Of a stretch of 64,000 nucleotides of DNA, positions 34,723 through 45,765 are shown piece by piece (positions within the stretch are counted from its first letter, which is position 1; each line of letters starts with the position of its first letter). The notes below the pieces were generated by a model that saw only the letters and a program-made list of their open reading frames with translations, was not told the DNA's origin and did no database searches. Made by a program: the position numbers and the translations under genes. Source of the DNA: Bufo bufo (Eukaryota; Chordata; Amphibia; Anura; Bufonidae); assembly GCF_905171765.1 (NCBI RefSeq), contig NC_053392.1:396270119-396334118 (forward strand). The letters are read 5' to 3'.

Positions 34723-35756
34723 TAGGGGTGGGCGGTATAGGCGATATGCGATATAAATTTGGGCCACGATATGGATTTTCGCCATATCGCCTATATCGCC
34801 GGACCGCGATATGATTGCGCTCTCTGCGCGCACCATTTACTCCTGAGCCCGCCGGCCGGCACAGTGGAGGGAGAAGGAGGGAGTCCCTCCCTCCCCACTG
34901 TGCGCGGCTGCCGCTGAACACCAATGAGGAGAGGACAGAGTTGGAGGAGGAGGGGAGGGATGGTATGTTAGTGAGCAGCATTATACTAACGTGCGCCGTG
35001 GCCGCCGGTCGCTCCTTCTTCTGTCTGTGCGGCGCATTGCTAATGCTTATAGCATTAGCAATGCGCCGCACAGACCAATGAGAAGAAGGAGCGCCCAGCG
35101 GCCACGGCGCACTAGAGTATAATGCTGCTCACTAACATACCATCGCAGCCAGGACTTCAGTAGCGTCCTGGCTGCCATGGTAACTGATCGGAGCCCCAGC
35201 ATTACACTGCTGGGACTCCGATCGGAACTGCCCACTGCCATCAATGAACTAGGGGGGGAGGAGGGGGACCCTGTGGCCACTGCCACCAATGATTAATACT
35301 GGGGAGGGAGGGGGGGTGGGATTGAGTTACCATAGGGGGGCAGATAAGAGGCTGGGGGGGGCAGATAAGAGGCTCGGGGGGAGCAGATCAGAGGCTGGGG
35401 GGGAGCAGATCAGAGGCTGGGGGGAGCAGATCAGAGGCTGGGGGCAGCAGATCAGAGGCTGGAGGGGCACATGAGAGGCTGGGGGGGCACATGAGAGGCT
35501 GGCTGCCATGGTCAGCTCCCTGCTGTTGTGTGCACAAAGCACAGGGCAGCAGGGAGAGTTTAAAGTCCTATTCACCCTGATAGAGCTCTATTAGGGTGAA
35601 TATGACAAGGGTTCTAGCCCTTAAGGAGGCTAATAGTTATTAAATAAAAAGTAAAAAAAAAAAAAAGTTTAAACACCCCCCTAATATAGAAAACAATATA
35701 TCGCAATATATATCGCATATCGCAATATAAATTTTAGGCCATATCGCCCACCCCTA
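34723..35756. mobile_element. hAT-type non-autonomous element
   Basis: Ends TAGGGGTGGGCG and CGCCCACCCCTA are flanked by the exact 8-bp duplication TATGGCAC (34715-34722, 35757-35764), diagnostic of hAT. Just inside both ends are runs of CGATAT/ATATCG. The middle is a foldback whose apex is near 35050 (GCTAATGC/GCATTAGC), with a GGGCAGATAAGAGGCTGG tandem repeat at 35330-35500. Central modules match the Harbinger MITE at 21437-23132. Confidence 0.9.
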
Positions 35757-35764
35757 TATGGCAC

Positions 35765-36171
35765 TTACTAATATAGCCTTTGTTCATATTCTGTGCCATT
35801 TTCTATATTTCACAAGGAATGCCCCCTTATTTGCCAAGTCTTTTGTGCTGTCCACACAGAGGTCCTGTCACATATAATGGTAGCTAATGAAGGGTCATGT
35901 GAACAGGCAAAAATAACTCCAGACACATCACCAAGTCTTCTCCATTCAAGTACACTGCACCTGTCATCTACACTTTCACCATTGGGAGTTTAGTGCAGAT
36001 GCCATGTGTTTGACTACAGAAGTGATGTCTGGTCACATGACCCTTCATCAGCGGCCATCTTATGGACAGGGACTCAATGCACAGAAGATTTGCCCAACAA
36101 GGGGGAATGGATTATAAAATGTAGCAAAGAGGCAGAGCACATAATATCAACAAGGGCTATATAATTAGTGG
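35765..36171. other. No gene recognised
   Basis: Apparently unique sequence between two hAT-type elements. Confidence 0.4.
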
Positions 36172-36179
36172 CATATATA

Positions 36180-36810
36180 GGGCTGCAGCTATAGATTATT
36201 TTAGTAATCAAGTATTCTACCGATTAATCCAACGATTAATCGAGTACTCTAATAAGAAAAAACTAATTAAAAGAACGTTTTCTATAAAAAAAACTCATCA
36301 GTTCCCCCTCCCTTGTGCCATCAGTTCCCCCTCCCTTGTGCCATCAGTTCCCCCTCCCTTGTGCCATCAGGTCCCCCTCCCTTGTGCCATCATCTCCCCC
36401 CCCTTGTGCCATCAGCTCCCCCCCAGTGCCATCAGTTGCTCCTCTCCAGTTCCCCCTCCAATGTCGCCAGTTCCCCTTCCAATGCCACCAGCTCCTCCAT
36501 GTCATCAGTTGCCTCCCCTCCTAGTGCCACCAGCTTCCCCCACCGCCATCAGTTCCCCCACTCCCCCTCCTAGCCATCAGTGCCCAGCCACAGCGCAGTT
36601 GATCTAAAATGTCCTGACGATGTGTGTACGTTAGGATCCAGTGCAGCGCTGTGGAAGCAGGCGGGTGACCACGGAGCGTGAGTAATAGCAAGCTCTTCCC
36701 TAATTACGTGGTCACATGGAAAAAACGAATCATTGATGTAAAAAATTTGGATCAAGGATTTTTTTGTGTCGAGTTAATTGATTCATTTGAGTAATCGTTT
36801 CAGCTCAAGC
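36180..36810. mobile_element. hAT-like non-autonomous element
   Basis: Ends GGGCTGCAGCTATAGATTAT and GAGTAATCGTTTCAGCTCAA are a decayed inverted pair with repeated GATTAAT/ATTAATC inside. Flanks CATATATA and CATATAAT agree at 6 of 8 positions. A tandem repeat with a CCATCAGTTCCCCCTCCC core fills 36293-36560. Confidence 0.6.
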
Positions 36811-36818
36811 CATATAAT

Positions 36819-37706
36819 CATGTTACCTGCACATTGGTCAGCAGTAGGCAGATGGTGGCCAAACCATTTAACTGTCCACAGTTGAAGCTGCATTTACACT
36901 GGTTGCCTATATACAGGGCCTAACCTGTTACTAGCTAGCCCAACAGAGTGTGTCCATTCCCAGTATCATCACAATGCCAGCACTTCTCAGCGTTGTTGGC
37001 TTATTCTTCACATAAAATAGTTGTCCTGCTGTGTAGACAGTGGGTTACTGGACCTATCACTGTAAAAACTAGATAAATTGTGGAAATATATTCCTGTTAT
37101 GTTTAATGTGTTAATTCCACTCACCAAGAAAGTCACATATCAGTAATCGTCTGGAATTTCACGGCAGCTTAACATTCCTGGAATGGAGACACCATGCGAT
37201 GTGCAACATGTGTGTTTTGGGAGTTTAGTATCAGCTGCTGAGCAGGAGGAGTGTGACAAATCTGCTGTAATTTGCCTTCTCTCAAGTTCTAGGCTAGGTT
37301 ATTTGGAGAGGCAGATCATACACAATGCAGCTGTGTTTTGGTCACCGAGTTCTTCTTGTATTTGGCAAAGAATATGGAAATATTTTCACATTTTGATAGT
37401 ATCCAAGCCAATTTCAGGTTATGGTATGATTACTAGTTATTCACAGAAAAGTCTGCTGAGAAGTGACTGGAAGCCAGAGGAGCATCAAGCACAATAAGTG
37501 ATGAATGAGTACAGTCATCTGGTGTCATCATACGTGCGCGTGTACGAGGCTTACGAATTATACATAACGGGCAATAAATTGGGAAATATTGTATCATTAT
37601 TCATATGAATGACCACCAGCACATTTGTGGAGATGCTTTGGGCCCCATTTTGAAAGGGGATGAGACAACCCTTTTGAAAGGTCCTTAGGATAGGTTATCA
37701 GTGTTG
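36819..37706. other. No gene recognised
   Basis: Apparently unique. A plus-strand open frame at 37183-37497 shows no motif or splice context that would support it. Confidence 0.4.
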
Positions 37707-38092
37707 GGCCTCTTTCACACTACCGTAGGGCTATTTCAGTGTTTTGCGGTCCGTTTTTCACAGATCCGTTGTTCCGTTTTTTTGTTTCCGTTCCATTTTT
37801 CCATATGGCATATACAGTATACAATAATTACATAGAAAAAAATGGGCTGGGCATAACATTTTCAATAGATGGTTCCGCAAAAACTGAGCGGATACGGAAG
37901 ACATACGTACGTGTTCAGTTTTTTTTTGCGGACCTATTGACTTGAATGGAGCAACGGAACGTGATTTGCGGGCAATAATAGGACATGTTCTATCTTTCAA
38001 CGGAACGGAAATACGGAAACAGAATGCATACGGAGTATAACGCAAAAAACGGCCCGCAAAACAAAACAAAAAACGGTAGTGTGAAAGAGACC
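37707..38092. mobile_element. PIF/Harbinger-type MITE
   Basis: Ends GGCCTCTTTCACACTACCG and CGGTAGTGTGAAAGAGACC are inverted copies, flanked by TTG and TTA, a duplication with one change. The interior has mirrored TTTTTTGCGG/CCGTTTTT phrases like 3629-4142. Confidence 0.75.
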
Positions 38093-38474
38093 TTAGATTG
38101 GTGTTAATTGTTGGTACCTCTACCAATCAGCTGCTGAAGAAACCACGGCACATTGTTAACAACTGCATCCCCTTCATTGTTTACTAGCTACAGCTCGATA
38201 CTTTTGCTAGTGGCTGTGTCTGGTATTACAGCTTACTACAGTTTTATCCCTTTCAAGTTAATAGGTGAAGATAAAAGTGGGAAGAGTAGGGCGCCACATG
38301 TGCGGTATCAGTGGTTTAAATGTAGGTTAGAAGGCGAGAGTTTGCTTACCAAATAGTGTTGTGAGGAATCACTACAACTGTAAATTGTACTGCTGGTTAT
38401 TTAAAATCCTGACCAGTGGGCGGTTGCCCTAGGCTGAGGCCGTGGTCCTCTTGATGCTTGGAGTGATCGACAGG

Positions 38475-38934
38475 TTAAAGGGGTTGTCCGGGTTCAGAGC
38501 TGAACCCGGACATACCCTTATTTTCACCCAGGCAGCCTCTCTGAGGCTAACATCAGAGCATCTCATGCTCCGATGCGCTCCCTTGCCCTCCACTAGATCG
38601 CGCAGGACAAGGGCTCTTCCTCCCGGTAGTGTGTTCGGTGACGTCACCGGCTCTGATGGGCGGGCTTTAGCGCTGCCCTAGCCATTTTACTGGCTAGGGC
38701 AGTGCTAAATCCCGCCCATCAGTGCCGGTGACGTCCTCTGGGTTCCTGGCAGGCCCATGGAGAGCCTCGGTACGTCACTGGATCTCCAAAAAATGCCTTT
38801 GCCCTGCACGATTTAGCGCTGGGCAAAGAGGAGTATCGGAGCATGAACTGCTCCGATGCTCATGTCAGGAGGGCTGCAGGGGTGAAAATGGAGGGATGTC
38901 AGGGTTCAGCTCTGAACCCGGACAACCCCTTTAA
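38475..38934. mobile_element. T2/Kolobok-type MITE
   Basis: Exact TTAA flanks. Ends AAAGGGGTTGTCCGGGTTCA and TGAACCCGGACAACCCCT are inverted copies. Same family as 47826-48100, with a fragment at about 50360-50560. Confidence 0.85.
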
Positions 38935-38936
38935 GT

Positions 38937-39188
38937 TGGTAGCTGTAAAAAGTTGGTTCAGGATCTTGGAAGGTGCTGTCAGGACTTGAATGGGTAAAAC
39001 ATCAGGAGCAATGTCGATAATAAAGAATAATACTGTCCTGACGAAAGAGGGCAATTTATCCCTCGAAACGCGTAGACTAAACTGCTAATAAAAGATTATT
39101 CTTTATTATCGACATTGCTCCTGATGTTTTACCTATCCAAGTCCTGGCAGCGCCTTCCAAGATCCTGAACCAACTTTTTACAGCTACC
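38937..39188 (+). repeat. Foldback with hammerhead-ribozyme-like core
   Basis: Two arms of over 80 bp (AAACATCAGGAGCAATGTCG and its inverse, plus GTTCAGGATCTTGGAAGG and its inverse) fold around a centre at 39035-39077. Read on the plus strand the centre has GTC, CTGACGA (39038-39044), AA, a GAGGG/CCCTC hairpin, GAAAC (39065-39069), GC, GTA and GAC. These are the hammerhead core boxes in order, with the long arms as stem I and a minimal stem III. The two As before stem II are atypical. Catalysis is not shown. Confidence 0.5.
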
Positions 39189-40087
39189 CATTCAAGTCAA
39201 TAGAATTGAGTTGTAATTCTAGGTGCAGTCCCTACTAAAAAGCTCTGGTAAACATTGAAAGGAATACAGCGCTTGCTCCTTCAAACAGCGGATCGTCAGG
39301 GGTTCTAATAGTTGCACCCCTTAAGATCTAATGTTGATGACCTGTCCTAAGGCTATTTCAAAGTGGTTGACCAGTATATTTCTATCAATGGCCTATCCTC
39401 GGGATGTCAGATCAGTGGGAATCAGACTCCCCACACCCCTGGTGATTAGCTGCTTAGTTATAGCTCTAGAGAAGGAACTACAGAGCTCCAGAGCTTGTTC
39501 CCGTTCACTTCAGTGGAAGCAGGGCTGCAGTTACTAATGGATGAAGCTGTGCAGTTCCAGCTGATGGGCGGAGGTGCAGGGTATAACCTCCATTCCCCCT
39601 CACCAATCTAATATTGATGGCCTATTCTGAGAATAGTCCGTCAATATAAAAATCCTAGGTAACCCCTTTAACTGCTGTAGAGATAGGAGAGTAGAGTGGC
39701 TGCTGGACAATTCGGAAACAGTAAATGTAGAGATGAAAGTTTTGCCGCAGATTTTACCCTCTTTAATGGAAGGGTGAGATCTGCAGCAAAACCGCATGAA
39801 ATCCACACCAAAAACCGAATTATACATTTCAGATTTTGTTACGGATATGCTGCAGAAATGCATATAAATCCGCTTGGAAATTTGTGCTGATCTTATGTAT
39901 GTTTTTTTTGTATGTGCAGGTAGCCTTAGGGTGTCACACAACCTACCAAAAAAAAGGGGGACTTGCTGCTATTTTTACGACTAAAATAGTCGCAAATCCT
40001 TGATAAATGACCCCAGCGTGTCTGGTAGTGCCCATACATATAAGAATTCCACAGAATAAAGTTATATGCTGACAGAAAGCTATGGTG
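39189..40087. other. T2-like fragments, no gene
   Basis: About 39355-39671 ends in GGTAACCCCTTTAA and looks like a diverged T2 MITE. Positions 39950-40015 carry GCAAATCCTTGATAAATGAC, another dispersed-repeat phrase. No exon is supported. Confidence 0.4.
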
Positions 40088-40326
40088 CACTTTATTTTGA
40101 AATGTGAAAATCAGGGGTTTGAGCAGCTCTCACCTGCCGAGGATTCCACTGATATAGCGCGGACCGGCTCCTTCACCCGAAGTAGGAGAAATATAAATAT
40201 GAAGAAAAAAAAGGGGATTGGTTGGTCCAGCTTGTATTCGTGGTAATCCAGAGGCTTTATTCAATATTCAATAAAATCCAGGTACAAGAATGCAGGTCTA
40301 CATGTTTCGGGCACAATACAATCTTA

Positions 40327-41086
40327 GGGCTCTTTCACACCTGCGTTCTTGTCTTCCGGCATAGAGTTCCGTCGTCGGGGCTCTATGCCGGAAGAATCCT
40401 GATCAGGATTATCCTAATGCATTCTGAATGGAGAGAAATCCGTTCAGGATGCATCAGGATGTCTTCAGTTCCGGAACGGAACGTTTTTTGGCCGGAGAAA
40501 ATACCGCAGCATGCTGCGCTTTTTGCTCCGGCCAAAAATCCGGAACACTTGCCGCAAGGCCGGATCCGGAATTAATGCCCATTTAAAGGCATTGATCCGG
40601 ATCCGGCCTTAAGCTAAACGTCGTTTCGGCGCATTGCCGGAGCCGACATTTAGCTTTTTCAGAGTGGTTACCATGGCTGCCGGGACGCTAAAGTCCTGGC
40701 AGCCATGGTAAAGTGTAGTGGGGAGCGGGGGAGCAGCATACTTACCGTCCGTGCGGCTCCCGGGGCGCTCCAGAGTGACGTCAGGGCGCCCCAAGCGCAT
40801 GGATCATGTGATCACATGGATCACGTCATCCATGCGCATGGGGCGCTCTGACGTCACTCTGGAGCGCCCCGGGAGCCGCACGGACTGTAAGTATACCGCT
40901 CCCCGCTCCTACTATGGCAACCAGGACTTTAATAGCGTCCTGGGTGCCATAGTAACACTGAAAGCATTTGGAAGACGGTTCCGTCTTCAAATGCTTTCAG
41001 TACACTTGCGTTTTTCCGGATCCGGCGTGTAATTCCGGCAAGTGGAGTACACGCCGGATCCGGACAACGCAAGTGTGAAAGAGGCC
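40327..41086. mobile_element. PIF/Harbinger MITE inserted in left Penelope arm
   Basis: Ends GGGCTCTTTCACACCTGCG and CGCAAGTGTGAAAGAGGCC are flanked by TTA (40324-40326, 41087-41089). The matching right Penelope arm reads GGGCTAAGATTG at 44941-44952 with no MITE and one TAA. This is the empty site and proves both the insertion and its 3-bp duplication. The interior is a foldback around ATGGATCATGTGATCACATGG and shares CCAGGACT...GCGTCCTGG modules with 21437-23132. Confidence 0.95.
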
Positions 41087-41360
41087 TTAGCCCTTACTCA
41101 TGACAATTCCAGGTACACTGCAAGAGGTTTTTATAGAGAGGAGGGAGGGACTGACTTCCTCACCTGAAGTAATCAGGCTGAGGTTCAACCACTCCCATCC
41201 ACAAATCAGCACTTGATTAAAAACATACCATAGGTTTATGTGATTCATAAAAACGCATATTCAGAAAAATAACAGTAACATATTCAGAAAAATAGTGGTA
41301 AAGGAGCGGGATGAGGAAAATAAGAGAGGGAGGAATACTATATGATAGATAAATTGAGGA

Positions 41361-43690
41361 TCAATATTGTAGGATAAGGTCAAGTTTTTTATTAAGACCG
41401 TGAGGTTGGCGACTTTCTAACTGGAAAATCCAATAAGATTCTCTGTTCAGAAGTTTGCGTTTTCTGTCACCACCTCTTAAAGGTTTTTTAACTTTTTCAA
41501 TACCTTGTGCTGACATATATGAGACATCCCCACCATGCACTGTGGCAAAATGGAGACTTGCCGCAGATACATTGCGGTTCGCATGATGCGGTATGTCTGA
41601 TATATGTTTTCTGATACGCGTTTTTATGGCATTTGTTGTACATCCTATATATTGCAACTTGCATTTTGTGCATGTTATACAGTAAATAGCAAAAGTGGTA
41701 TTACAATTGAGAAAAGAATGTATCTTAAAAACCTGACCATTAACAGTGGATTCAAAGTTCTGGCTAATTTTCATGTATTTGCAACAAATACAAATGGAAT
41801 GACCACATTTGTAGTTCCCTTTTGTGGATAACCATGTACTCTGGATGGAACGGAATTTATCATTTCTAAAAAGGGAGGGACTTACTGAGCTGGCTATGGT
41901 GGGTGCTTTTTTGGCTGCACATTTTACGCCTTTTTGTGCCATTGCTGCCCATGCTTTGTCGCATGCTAAGACCGGAAAGTGTTTTTTTACAATATTACAA
42001 ATTTGGGTGTATTCTTTGCTATATTGTGTTACAAAGATATTTTTTCTTTCATGGTTCAGTGTCTCTCTAATATTTTGATTGTGTTTTTTCACATTTGTAG
42101 TTAATAATGAATTCCTATCGATGTTTGATACCTCTCTGTTGCATTTCTCCAACATTTTTTGTGAATAAGCCCTATGTGTCAATCTTTTAGTAATGTTTTT
42201 TGCCTCTGTTCTGTAGGCTGACTCGTCGCTGCAGTTTCTTCTAGCTCTGATTAGTTCTCCCTTGGGTATATTCCTGATGGTGTGTGTGGGATGACATGAC
42301 TGTGCATGCAGTAGTGTATTACCAGCTGTTTGCTTCCTGTGTGTGCTGGTGTATATGGAGGCTGTGGCGGAGTCCCCCCTGAGTCTGAGATCTAAAAATT
42401 CGATGTTGTTGGTACTGTGTTGAACGGTAAATTGGATACCATTTACACATGAATTCAGATAATCTGTGAACAGCGGTATGGCCGCCACATCGCCCGACCA
42501 GATAAAGATCAGGTCGTCGATGTAACGGCCATACCACCTCACATGATCCGAAAAAGGGTTGGTGTCGATGAGGAGAAAGCTCCTCTCCCACCATGCCATG
42601 AAAATATTAGCGATGGAGGGAGAGAACCTGGCCCCCATCGACACCCCCGATGTCTGCAGGAAAAACTTTCCATCAAACATGAAATAATTTCGTCTCAGGA
42701 GGAAGTCCACCACAGCCACCACATACTCTGATAGCACCACAGAGAAATTTCCAAAGTTTTCCAAAAACCAAACCAGGGAGGTATGAACCATATTGTGGGG
42801 GATGCTAGGGTAAAGTGCAATTACATCCGCAGTGACCCAAGAGTATTTCTGGGACCATTCAAGCTCCTGTATTGCTTGTAGAACTGATTTGGTATCCCTT
42901 AAAAAACCAGGAATATTGGGGATCAGAGGCTGCAGTAACGAGTCAACCCACTGGCAGAGGCGTTCAGAGTAGGACCCTATACCCGAGACAATTGGTCTCA
43001 AGGGGGGTGGAAAGATTAATTTATGGACTTTTGGTAGGGCATGTAGGATGGGGTGACAGGAAAGGCAACAAAAATATAGTCTTGTTCTTTTTGGCTAAGA
43101 ATGCCTAAGCTGAAACCATGCAACAACAGAGTTTTCAATTCTGATTGAAAAGAGGGGAGCGGGTCACTTGGTAAACTCATATAGGTCCTATCTTTGTGTA
43201 ACATCCGATTGATTTGGCATCTATAGAGTTCACTATCAAGAATGACCACAGCTCCCCCCTTATCAGCCTGTTTCACAACAATATCATCTCTGTTTTGGAG
43301 ATTGCGCAGTGCTAATGATTCTTTCCTAGACAAATTGTCAGTATGAAGATCATTATGTTGTGAAGCTACAAGGATGCTCACTGAGACAAGATCCCTTTCA
43401 ACCAGTTCCTGAAACCTATCCAGTGCATGAGACCTGGATTGCACCGGATAGAAATCACGGTTGGAGGGGTTAAAGTCTGGTGAACAGTGCATAGTGTCAA
43501 GAGAGAGACAAGTATTTTTCAATTCTATTAAATCATAGATATGTAACATTTCATTGAAAGACATACTAGTAATATTAAATGTCTGGTCTGGTATAGACAA
43601 AGCAATATCTTCATCAAGGTCTGGTTTTGCACTGGAGGTAGATCTCAGACTCAGGGGGGACTCCGCCACAGCCTCCATATACACCAGCAC
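41361..43690 (-). pseudogene. Penelope-like RT/GIY-YIG protein, one frameshift
   Basis: Minus-strand frame 43690-43016 holds the start of the reverse transcriptase (DIVVKQADKGGAVVILDSEL). A one-base shift near 43045 breaks it just before LPKVHK. Frame 43001-41361 (546 codons, RPIVSG onward) continues with TADVIALYPSIPH (about residue 57), GVSMGARFSPSIANIFM (about 118) and the catalytic RYIDDLIFIW (about 158), then a linker with CGHSICICC. The C-terminal GIY-YIG nuclease has IYCITC...LQYIGCT from about residue 439, a later TRIRKHISD Arg, the NRESYWI Glu and GLN. The reverse transcriptase would copy RNA and the nuclease would cut target DNA. The first residues before 43640 are antisense to the other arm, so the natural N-terminus is missing. 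Confidence 0.92.
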
Positions 43691-44672
43691 ACACAGGAAG
43701 CAAACAGCTGGTAATACACTACTGCATGCACAGTCATGTCATCCCACACACACCATCAGGAATATACCCAAGGGAGAACTAATCAGAGCTAGAAGAAACT
43801 GCAGCGACGAGTCAGCCTACAGAACAGAGGCAAAAAACATTACTAAAAGATTGACACATAGGGCTTATTCACAAAAAATGTTGGAGAAATGCAACAGAGA
43901 GGTATCAAACATCGATAGGAATTCATTATTAACTACAAATGTGAAAAAACACAATCAAAATATTAGAGAGACACTGAACCATGAAAGAAAAAATATCTTT
44001 GTAACACAATATAGCAAAGAATACACCCAAATTTGTAATATTGTAAAAAAACACTTTCCGGTCTTAGCATGCGACAAAGCATGGGCAGCAATGGCACAAA
44101 AAGGCGTAAAATGTGCAGCCAAAAAAGCACCCACCATAGCCAGCTCAGTAAGCCCTTCCCTCTTTAGAAATGATAAATTCCGTTCCATCCAGAGTACATG
44201 GTTATCCACAAAAGGGAACTACAAATGTGGTCATTCCATTTGTATTTGTTGCAAATACATGAAAATTAGCCAGAACTTTGAATCTACTGTTAATGGTCAG
44301 GTTTTTAAGATACATTCTTTCCTCAATTGTAATACCACTTTTGCTATTTACTGTATAACATGCACAAAATGCAAGTTGCAATATATAGGATGTACAACAA
44401 ATGCCATAAAAACGCGTATCAGAAAACATATATCAGACATACCGCATCATGCGAACCGCAATGTATCTGCGGCAAGTCTCCATTTTGCCACAGTGCATGG
44501 TGGGGATGTCTCATATATGTCAGCACAAGGTATTGAAAAAGTTAAAAAACCTTTAAGAGGTGGTGACAGAAAACGCAAACTTCTGAACAGAGAATCTTAT
44601 TGGATTTTCCAATTAGAAAGTCGCCAACCTCACGGTCTTAATAAAAAACTTGACCTTATCCTACAATATTGA
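43554..44672 (+). pseudogene. Duplicate C-terminal half of the Penelope protein
   Basis: The frame is chimeric. Codons up to about 43639 read antisense through the N-terminal region of the opposite copy. From DLRLRGDSATASIYTS onward it is the linker and GIY-YIG half, nearly identical to the minus copy, ending KLDLILQY. All nuclease motifs are present (IYCITC, YIGCT, Arg, NRESYWI), but there is no reverse transcriptase, so it cannot act alone. The few differences from the other arm (K/E and G/R on the opposite-strand reading near 41720-41750) show recent origin. Confidence 0.9.
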
Positions 44673-44927
44673 TCCTCAATTTATCTATCATATAGTATTC
44701 CTCCCTCTCTTATTTTCCTCATCCCGCTCCTTTACCACTATTTTTCTGAATATGTTACTGTTATTTTTCTGAATATGCGTTTTTATGAATCACATAAACC
44801 TATGGTATGTTTTTAATCAAGTGCTGATTTGTGGATGGGAGTGGCTGAGCCTCAGCCTGATTACTTCAGGTGAGGAAGTCAGTCCCTCCCTCCTCTCTAT
44901 AAAAACCTCTTGCAGTGTACCTGGAAT

Positions 44928-44974
44928 TGTCATGAGTAAGGGCTAAGATTGTATTGTGCCCGAAACATGTAGAC
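44928..44974 (+). ncRNA. Hammerhead-like motif in the Penelope arm (degenerate)
   Basis: Positions 44929-44974 read GTC, ATGAGTA, A, GGGC, a 14-nt loop, GCCC, GAAAC (44961-44965), AT, GTA and GAC. The order and spacing match the foldback at 39038-39077. GAAA and stem II are intact, but the CUGANGA box has two changes. Penelope-like elements are known to carry hammerhead ribozymes, which supports the reading. In the left arm the same motif is interrupted in its stem II loop by the MITE at 40327. Confidence 0.45.
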
Positions 44975-45099
44975 CTGCATTCTTGTACCTGGATTTTATT
45001 GAATATTGAATAAAGCCTCTGGATTACCACGAATACAAGCTGGACCAACCAATCCCTTTTTTTTCTTCACTTTATTTTGAAAGTATTGTACTTTTTCAT

Positions 45100-45765
45100 G
45101 GTGGCTCAGTGGTTAGCGCTGGTGCCTTGCAGCACTGGAGTATTGACCAGGGACAACATCTGCATGGAGTTTGTATGTTCTCCTTGTTTCATCCCAAATA
45201 CATACTGATGGGGAACTTGGATTGTGAGCGATGTTAAAGAGGACCTTTCACCAGAATAAAACATCTAAACTGACTATACAGACGTGTAGAGCGGCGCCCA
45301 GGGATCCCCCTGCACTTACTGTTATCCCCGGGCGCCGCTCCGTTCTCCCGTTATAGCCTCCGGTATCTTCATACTTAGGCTCCACCCAGGGGAACCTGAC
45401 AGCGTCTCTTTCTCCTATGCTGTAGCGCTGGCCAATCGCAGCGCTCAGCTCATAGCCGGAGCGTTTTTTTTTTTCTCTCAGGCTATGAGCTGAGCGCTGC
45501 GATTGGCCAGCGCTACAGCATAGGAGAAAGAGACGCTGGCAGGTTCCCCTGGGTGGAGCCTAACTATGAAGATACCGGAGCCTATACCGGGAGAACGGAG
45601 CGGCGCCCGGGATAACAGTAAGTGCAGGGGGATCCCTGGGCGCCGCTCTACGCGTCTGTATAGTCAGTTTAGATGTTTTATTCTGGTGAAAGGTCCTCTT
45701 TAATGTCTGTAAAGCACTGCGGAATATGTCAGCGCTATAGAAGTGCGTAAAATAAATAAGAATCT
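45100..45765 (+). mobile_element. tRNA-like SINE, split by a T2 MITE
   Basis: Begins GGTGGCTCAGTGGTTAGCGC, a tRNA-like head with an A-box-type motif, then CATCTGCATGGAGTTTGTAT. After the MITE it continues TGTCTGTAAAGCACTGCGGA and ends GCGTAAAATAAATAA. A clear B box (GGTTCGAATCC) is not visible, so the head has decayed. Confidence 0.7.
45234..45703. mobile_element. T2/Kolobok-type MITE inside the SINE
   Basis: Exact TTAA duplications (45234-45237, 45700-45703) bound AGAGGACCTTTCACC and GGTGAAAGGTCCTCT. Arms of about 200 bp are nearly perfect inverted copies (GAGCGGCGCCC, GCTATGAGCTGAGCGCTGCG) with an apex near 45465. Removing it leaves GATGTTAATGTCTG, a plausible uninterrupted SINE. Confidence 0.9.

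Larger units (their letters stand above)
40088..45082. mobile_element. Penelope-like retroelement with inverted arms
   Basis: The 15-bp sequence CACTTTATTTTGAAA occurs directly at 40088-40102 and 45068-45082 and is the probable target duplication. Between the copies, one element fragment lies on the minus strand (43640 to about 40103) and a shorter 5'-truncated one on the plus strand (43639-45067), head to head. Shared arms are about 40200-42394 and 43639-45069. They are nearly identical except that the left arm has an extra 760-bp Harbinger MITE. The arms are separated by about 1.24 kb present only in the minus copy. Inverted, 5'-truncated tails are known for Penelope-like elements. Confidence 0.9.

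Noticed and set aside
43554..43638. N-terminal extension of the plus-strand Penelope frame as a genuine start
   Set aside because: This stretch is antisense to the N-terminal region of the minus copy, so the fused frame is a junction artefact.
45100..45130. Functional tRNA gene
   Set aside because: Only an A-box-like tRNA head is present, with no B box or cloverleaf; it is the head of a SINE.
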